Of a DNA stretch of 64,000 nucleotides, positions 59,814 through 64,000 are shown one piece after another. The stretch lies in assembly GCA_965200145.1 (NCBI GenBank), contig CBDATG010000002.1:1178001-1242000 (forward strand), given 5' to 3'. The stretch comes from CBDATG01 sp965200145 (GTDB lineage Bacteria > Chloroflexota > Dehalococcoidia > Lucifugimonadales > Lucifugimonadaceae). The first letter of the stretch is position 1. Every line of letters begins with the position of its first letter. The translations under genes and the position numbers were made by a program. The notes beneath the pieces were generated by a model. The model ran no database searches and was not told the DNA's origin. It saw only the letters and a program-made list of their open reading frames with translations.

Positions 59814-62798
59814 ATGACTTCACAATCAGACGGCGCAAGCACTCAGTCACGACAGCGGCGCAACAGGGAAGACACCCTGAACGAGTGGGTAGCCCAGTGG
59901 CTCAACGAATACAGTGCCCGCCCGTGGGAGGCGTCGGCTGAGGAACTGGGCGCGATCGAAGGCGGAAGCGGGAAGCATCCCGACTTGATCGTTCGCCAGA
60001 CAGGCCGAATCCCGGTAATCGCAGAGTTCGAGTTCGGCAGACCTGCAGTCGCGGATGCTACAAGCAGGCTCGGGGCGCAGATTAAGGGAACAACTCGTGG
60101 CATATCCGAGACCCTCGCGGTGGGATACAGCGATGAGTGTCGAACTGACAACAGGGATACTTTCATCCAGCGTCTCAACGACACCGAAGATATCTTGACC
60201 GTGCAAATTGTCTCGCGGCGCAATGGAGACAACGGTCGCGTAAAGGTGTGGCCAGCCAAGCCGATGTCGGCGACGTCGGAGGACCTGATCGCATACATCG
60301 AGTATCTGCAGGTCCCGCAAGACGTAATCGATGAGCAATCCAAGCACGTGGCATGGGTCGTGAACTCGGTCGGCGGTTTCCTGTACGACAACATTCGAAT
60401 GGCCGCGGGCATGTGCGACGAAGCTCTCAAGTCGTTACGCGAGTCCACGGGTTCTAACCATGTCAAGAACGGTGCTAACGGCGGAAACGGTAAGCGGGCC
60501 GGTCCAACTAGACGGGAACAGGATGCCCACGCTGTTCGCACAACCTGCGCGATTTGGATGGTCGCAATCGATCTGCAGAACGACCTTGCCGCCAACAGCA
60601 ACATTCTGATTAAGCGGAAGCTCAAGTCAACCGATCAGGTCAGGAATGATTCCATATCTGGCAAACTGATCGCGGAGCATGTGTTGAAACAATGGAAGTT
60701 GATCGCCGAAGTCAACTATCTGCCTGTCGTTGAGCTCGCAATCGATACTCTACGGGCTTGTCAGCTGCTGACGGCACCGGTCACGGAAGTTCTGGAGGCG
60801 TTGGACGCGTTGCGACGCGAGGTCAACGCGGTGCAATCGAAACACGTCCACAATTTCGCGGGGGAACTTTGGCAACTACTGGTACCGGACCGAGAGGAGC
60901 GAGCGGCGCACTACACCAAACCAACCATCGCCGAGTTGTTGGCAACCTTGAGTGCCGAAAGATTCTCAGGCCGCAGCGCTAGGGCTATCGGCGCGTTGAA
61001 CATAATGGATGCAGCTTGTGGCACCGGCACACTGTTAGGGGCCGGCGAGCGGGCGATTCGCAGAAAGTATTACATCGCTGGCGGAAAGAAACGCGATATT
61101 CACAGCGTCCGAATGGAGAATCACATCTACGCCATGGATGTAAACGGCATCGCCGGTGCCATGACGGCCAAGCGTCTCACCGATGTCGAACTGGAACGCG
61201 ACTACACCAGAAGCCAAATCGCAGTCATAACCCATCCGGCAGGGTCGTTAATCCTGCTTGATCCTGCAGTAACGGGAGTCTCCGATGTACTCGGATACAA
61301 GGGCATCGAACCTACTACCGGCGCAGGCGGCGACAGAGGCGTGTTCCATGTGGAAAACAACAGCATCGACTGGGCTCTGATGAATCCGCCATACAGTCGG
61401 CCGCGCAGGGGTCGAAAACAAGAAACCACGCAGTTGAAGCCATTGCGCGATGCGGCCAAGAGACGTGGCTTTAAGATGTCCAACGGTGTTGCCGGTCTCG
61501 CGACCGACTTTGGCGACCTGAGCAATATACGACTCAGGCCTGGCGGAGTCTTCGCTCATGTTCTACCTTTGACTGCAGCCCGTGCTTCCAGTTGGAGCAA
61601 GTGGAGGGCACAGATCGAAAACGACTTCGACGAAATCGTCGTGGTCTACGCGCCCGAAGGCATGAGCGCCGACACGAACATCGGTGAGATATTGGTCGTC
61701 GCGACTAAGCGCCGGGGCACTAGACGCGCCAGCAAAGGTCGGAGAGAGATTCTTTGCGTGAACCTCGATCGTGAACCGTGTACGCTGGCGGAAGGTTACT
61801 CCGTCGCCCGCGAAATCTCCAAGAACTGCGAACACGGTCGAGACGGTTCGCTAAGTATCGGGTCATGGGTTCGGCAAATTCAGTCGTCGCAAGGCAGTCC
61901 GTGGACCGGAGTGGGGAGCAGCGATAATGAAATCACGGCGATAGCGGATGGCTTGGCTAGAGGTGAGATATGGGACCACGGGACCCTAACAAGCTACCGC
62001 GCGGCTGTTCCAACGGTGAGGTTGGACAGTTTAGTGAGCGTCGGTCCGACACACCATCTGATCGGACATCCGGAACGCGGTGAACCAATCGGGGCATTTG
62101 AGTGGACTCCATTATCCGACTCGGCGTTTCCGCCGGCACAACAGTCCTTGTGGGCCGCGGACAGCTCGACTCAGACATCCATACTGGTAGAACCGACACA
62201 TGGCGGGCGAGTTGTACGCGAAGATGTTGCCACACGCATGGCACGACAACGGAGTCAGTGGTTCATCAAACGGGGAATGCGCTGGACATCCCAGGCCACC
62301 ACGATGGCGCACACACGTGCCTCGTTGCATGGCGGCGCGGCATGGACCGCCCTTGTAGACGGTGAGGCCGAATGCATGAAAGCAGTGGCCCTATTTCACA
62401 ACAGCGTCTTCGGCGGGATACTCAGGAATTCATACGCCGCGACACAGAAATTAGGCCGCGCTGAACTGCACGTCTCCGCCATCGGAGGCTTGAGCTGCCC
62501 TGAGTTCAACGCCGACACTCCCGACGCGGCCAAGGCACGCGAGATCGCATCTGACAGGTTTGACGAGTTGAGCCAGTTGGAACTGATGCCGTTCGCAGCT
62601 TGCATCGAAGACACGAATCGACATCAGATCGACAGCGTGGTCGCCGAGATGCTAGGCCTGGATCCGAGTGATGACCAGATCCAGGCTATGTTGGAACGCT
62701 ACCGGTTCCTGTTCGCGCGGCAACCGAATGTCCACGGCGGGCAAAAACGATACCTGAAGGCCCTAAAGCGACACCGAGCGAAGACTGGTCAGATTTAG
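59814..62798 (+). CDS. Large N6-adenine DNA methylase (gamma class) with N-terminal nuclease-like domain
   Basis: 994 residues from ATG 59814, preceded by GGGAG; longer in-frame starts exist. SAM motif I is MDAACGTGTLLGAGE (near residue 398) and catalytic motif IV is ALMNPPYSRPR (near residue 521), the order of HsdM-type and type IIG enzymes. The N-terminal part contains KHPDLIVRQTGRIPVIAEFE, a D-x(n)-E-x-E pattern recalling the PD-(D/E)xK restriction fold but with Glu where Lys is usual. No HsdS or HsdR gene is adjacent. It is solitary beside recA; either an orphan regulator-type methylase or a single-chain defence enzyme. Confidence 0.82.
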   Translation: MTSQSDGASTQSRQRRNREDTLNEWVAQWLNEYSARPWEASAEELGAIEGGSGKHPDLIVRQTGRIPVIAEFEFGRPAVADATSRLGAQIKGTTRGISETLAVGYSDECRTDNRDTFIQRLNDTEDILTVQIVSRRNGDNGRVKVWPAKPMSATSEDLIAYIEYLQVPQDVIDEQSKHVAWVVNSVGGFLYDNIRMAAGMCDEALKSLRESTGSNHVKNGANGGNGKRAGPTRREQDAHAVRTTCAIWMVAIDLQNDLAANSNILIKRKLKSTDQVRNDSISGKLIAEHVLKQWKLIAEVNYLPVVELAIDTLRACQLLTAPVTEVLEALDALRREVNAVQSKHVHNFAGELWQLLVPDREERAAHYTKPTIAELLATLSAERFSGRSARAIGALNIMDAACGTGTLLGAGERAIRRKYYIAGGKKRDIHSVRMENHIYAMDVNGIAGAMTAKRLTDVELERDYTRSQIAVITHPAGSLILLDPAVTGVSDVLGYKGIEPTTGAGGDRGVFHVENNSIDWALMNPPYSRPRRGRKQETTQLKPLRDAAKRRGFKMSNGVAGLATDFGDLSNIRLRPGGVFAHVLPLTAARASSWSKWRAQIENDFDEIVVVYAPEGMSADTNIGEILVVATKRRGTRRASKGRREILCVNLDREPCTLAEGYSVAREISKNCEHGRDGSLSIGSWVRQIQSSQGSPWTGVGSSDNEITAIADGLARGEIWDHGTLTSYRAAVPTVRLDSLVSVGPTHHLIGHPERGEPIGAFEWTPLSDSAFPPAQQSLWAADSSTQTSILVEPTHGGRVVREDVATRMARQRSQWFIKRGMRWTSQATTMAHTRASLHGGAAWTALVDGEAECMKAVALFHNSVFGGILRNSYAATQKLGRAELHVSAIGGLSCPEFNADTPDAAKAREIASDRFDELSQLELMPFAACIEDTNRHQIDSVVAEMLGLDPSDDQIQAMLERYRFLFARQPNVHGGQKRYLKALKRHRAKTGQI

Positions 62799-62831
62799 GG
62801 ATGCTTCCGTCAAGCGCGTCAGCCCGCGTTT

Positions 62832-62878
62832 CCTGCTGATTGCCCGATCAGGCTTCGCATATCTGGGCAATCAGCAGG
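62832..62878. terminator. Long hairpin between convergent methylase and recA genes
   Basis: CCTGCTGATTGCCC (62832-62845) and GGGCAATCAGCAGG (62865-62878) are perfect 14-base arms around a 19-base loop. It sits 33 bases beyond the methylase stop and 20 beyond the recA stop, so it probably ends both transcripts. No U tract follows. Confidence 0.7.
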
Positions 62879-62898
62879 TCAACATGATGACCGAGACG

Positions 62899-63948
62899 TT
62901 ACCGCACCGAGTTCGGGAGTGCTAGTCGACGCACTTCATCCTCGATCTCATCGCGTATCTCGGCGTGGTCGCGTAAGAACACCCGCGCCGACTCTCTGCC
63001 CTGGCCGAGCCGCGTTTCACCGTAGATGTAGAACGACCCGCGCTTCTCCAACACGCTGTGCTCCACTCCCAGCTCCAACAGGTCTCCCTCCATGCTGATG
63101 CCCTCGCTGAAGACGATGTCTACCTCGGCCTGCTTGAACGGCGGCGCGACCTTGTTCTTCACGACTCGGATCCTGATGCGATTACCGGTGATCTCCTTGC
63201 CCAGCTTCAGAACTTCCTTGCGTCGCATGTCTAACCTGACGCTGGAGAAGAACTTCAGCGCCCTGCCGCCAGGTTGCGTTTCCGGACTGCCGTATACCAC
63301 GCCCACCTTTTCGCGCAGCTGGTTTATGAAGATGCACACGGTGTCAGTCTTGTGTATGACCCCTGTGAGCTTCCGCATCGCCTGCGACATTAGACGCGCC
63401 TGAAGGGCAGGATGCGAGTCGCCCATGTCTCCTTCAAGCTCGGCGTTCGGAACCAGCGCCGCCACGCTGTCCAGCACTACGACATCCAACGCGGTGGAGC
63501 GCACCATGTACTCGACAATCTCGAGTGCTTGCTCGGCAGAATCAGGTTGGGAAATGAGCAACGATCCGACATCAACGCCAATAGCCTTGGAGTAGGCGGG
63601 GTCTAGCGCGTGTTCAACATCAACATAGGCGCACGTTCCACCGGCTTTCTGTGCCTGTGCGACGGTCGATAACGCGAGCGTGGACTTGCCCGCTGATTCC
63701 GCGCCGTAGATCTCGGAGACGCGACCGCGCGGCAATCCACCTATACCGAGAGCCACGTCTAACGACAGCGAACCCGTGGATACCGCTGCGACGTTTTGGT
63801 CCGCGCCCTCTTCCATGCGCATCACTGCGCCCTTACCGTAGGAACGCTCTATCTGCGCCAGGGCATCGTTCAGCGCCTGTTGCTTCTTCGCGTGATCCTC
63901 TATGGTGGAAGACGACTTGGGTGATTTCTTTGTTTTGGCAGCTGGCAT
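62899..63948 (-). CDS. recA: Recombinase RecA
   Basis: 349 residues. Walker A GAESAGKST (82-90), Walker B region DVVVLDSVAALVPNAE, the L1/L2 DNA-binding loops including FINQLREKVGVVYGSPETQP with GGRALKFFSSVRLD. It forms the nucleoprotein filament for homologous recombination and triggers LexA self-cleavage. The C-terminal tail is short. The 52 bases upstream in the window show no clear LexA box, but the control region may extend beyond the edge. Confidence 0.98.
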   Translation of the reverse strand: MPAAKTKKSPKSSSTIEDHAKKQQALNDALAQIERSYGKGAVMRMEEGADQNVAAVSTGSLSLDVALGIGGLPRGRVSEIYGAESAGKSTLALSTVAQAQKAGGTCAYVDVEHALDPAYSKAIGVDVGSLLISQPDSAEQALEIVEYMVRSTALDVVVLDSVAALVPNAELEGDMGDSHPALQARLMSQAMRKLTGVIHKTDTVCIFINQLREKVGVVYGSPETQPGGRALKFFSSVRLDMRRKEVLKLGKEITGNRIRIRVVKNKVAPPFKQAEVDIVFSEGISMEGDLLELGVEHSVLEKRGSFYIYGETRLGQGRESARVFLRDHAEIRDEIEDEVRRLALPNSVR

Positions 63949-64000
63949 ATCGCTTGTTGTAACGTCGGTGGAATCGACGGCTCCGTTTGTGATGGTTGCG

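Overview
The window looks like a chromosome segment of a Chloroflexota bacterium, most likely a Dehalococcoidia/SAR202-type lineage. I infer this from the moderately high GC content, five enolase-superfamily (mandelate racemase/muconate lactonizing) paralogues among SDR, sulfatase and M81 peptidase genes, the tig-clpP-clpX block, and giant wall-anchored repeat proteins. It has not been tested by phylogeny. I see no tRNA, rRNA, CRISPR array, transposase or integrase.

Layout. (1) 1-4.4 kb: the end of an OsmC-like gene with an in-frame UGA where the catalytic Cys belongs, an M81 peptidase, a sulfatase and an SDR. (2) 4.4-22.8 kb: two surface-protein genes on the minus strand. One is a roughly 12.4 kb LRR/fibronectin-III gene broken by many single-base frameshifts; the other is an intact 1942-residue LRR protein. 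Both end in the same wall-anchor module. (3) 22.9-25.6 kb: a coupled small-ORF/DUF2283 pair, an enolase-superfamily gene, and a DsbA-like lipoprotein whose active-site Cys codon is UGA followed by a SECIS-like hairpin. (4) 25.6-38.5 kb: an accessory/defence island. It holds a duplicated HigBA-like toxin-antitoxin array whose antitoxins carry a GIY-YIG-like C-terminal domain, a HigB plus HTH-ImmA module, two very small GIY-YIG-like proteins, a restriction-modification cassette (beta-class methyltransferase plus two tandem HNH proteins), a frameshifted gene with a duplicated 3' end, and an SDH/Clp-fold protease with two small overlapping paralogues. (5) 38.5-44.8 kb: more catabolic genes (SDR, three enolase-superfamily enzymes, VOC protein) and a Vms1-like release factor homologue. 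(6) 44.9-64 kb: mostly core genes: thiS, clpX, clpP, tig, aspS, bioY, an Lrp regulator, IscA-like and ferredoxin proteins, a siroheme sulfite/nitrite reductase, another enolase-superfamily gene, a MidA-like methyltransferase, citrate synthase, a large solitary N6 DNA methylase, and recA.

How the parts fit. The catabolic genes suggest degradation of sugar acids and sulfated compounds. The giant surface proteins suggest adhesion or interaction with a matrix or host. The two candidate selenoproteins are both thiol-redox proteins and would require a SelA/B/C/D system elsewhere in the genome. A family of short repeats (core like ATCCTGCSTATCCCTGTTAATT) sits at gene ends in the first 40 kb, often supplies stop codons, and in one case encodes the basic tail of a surface protein.
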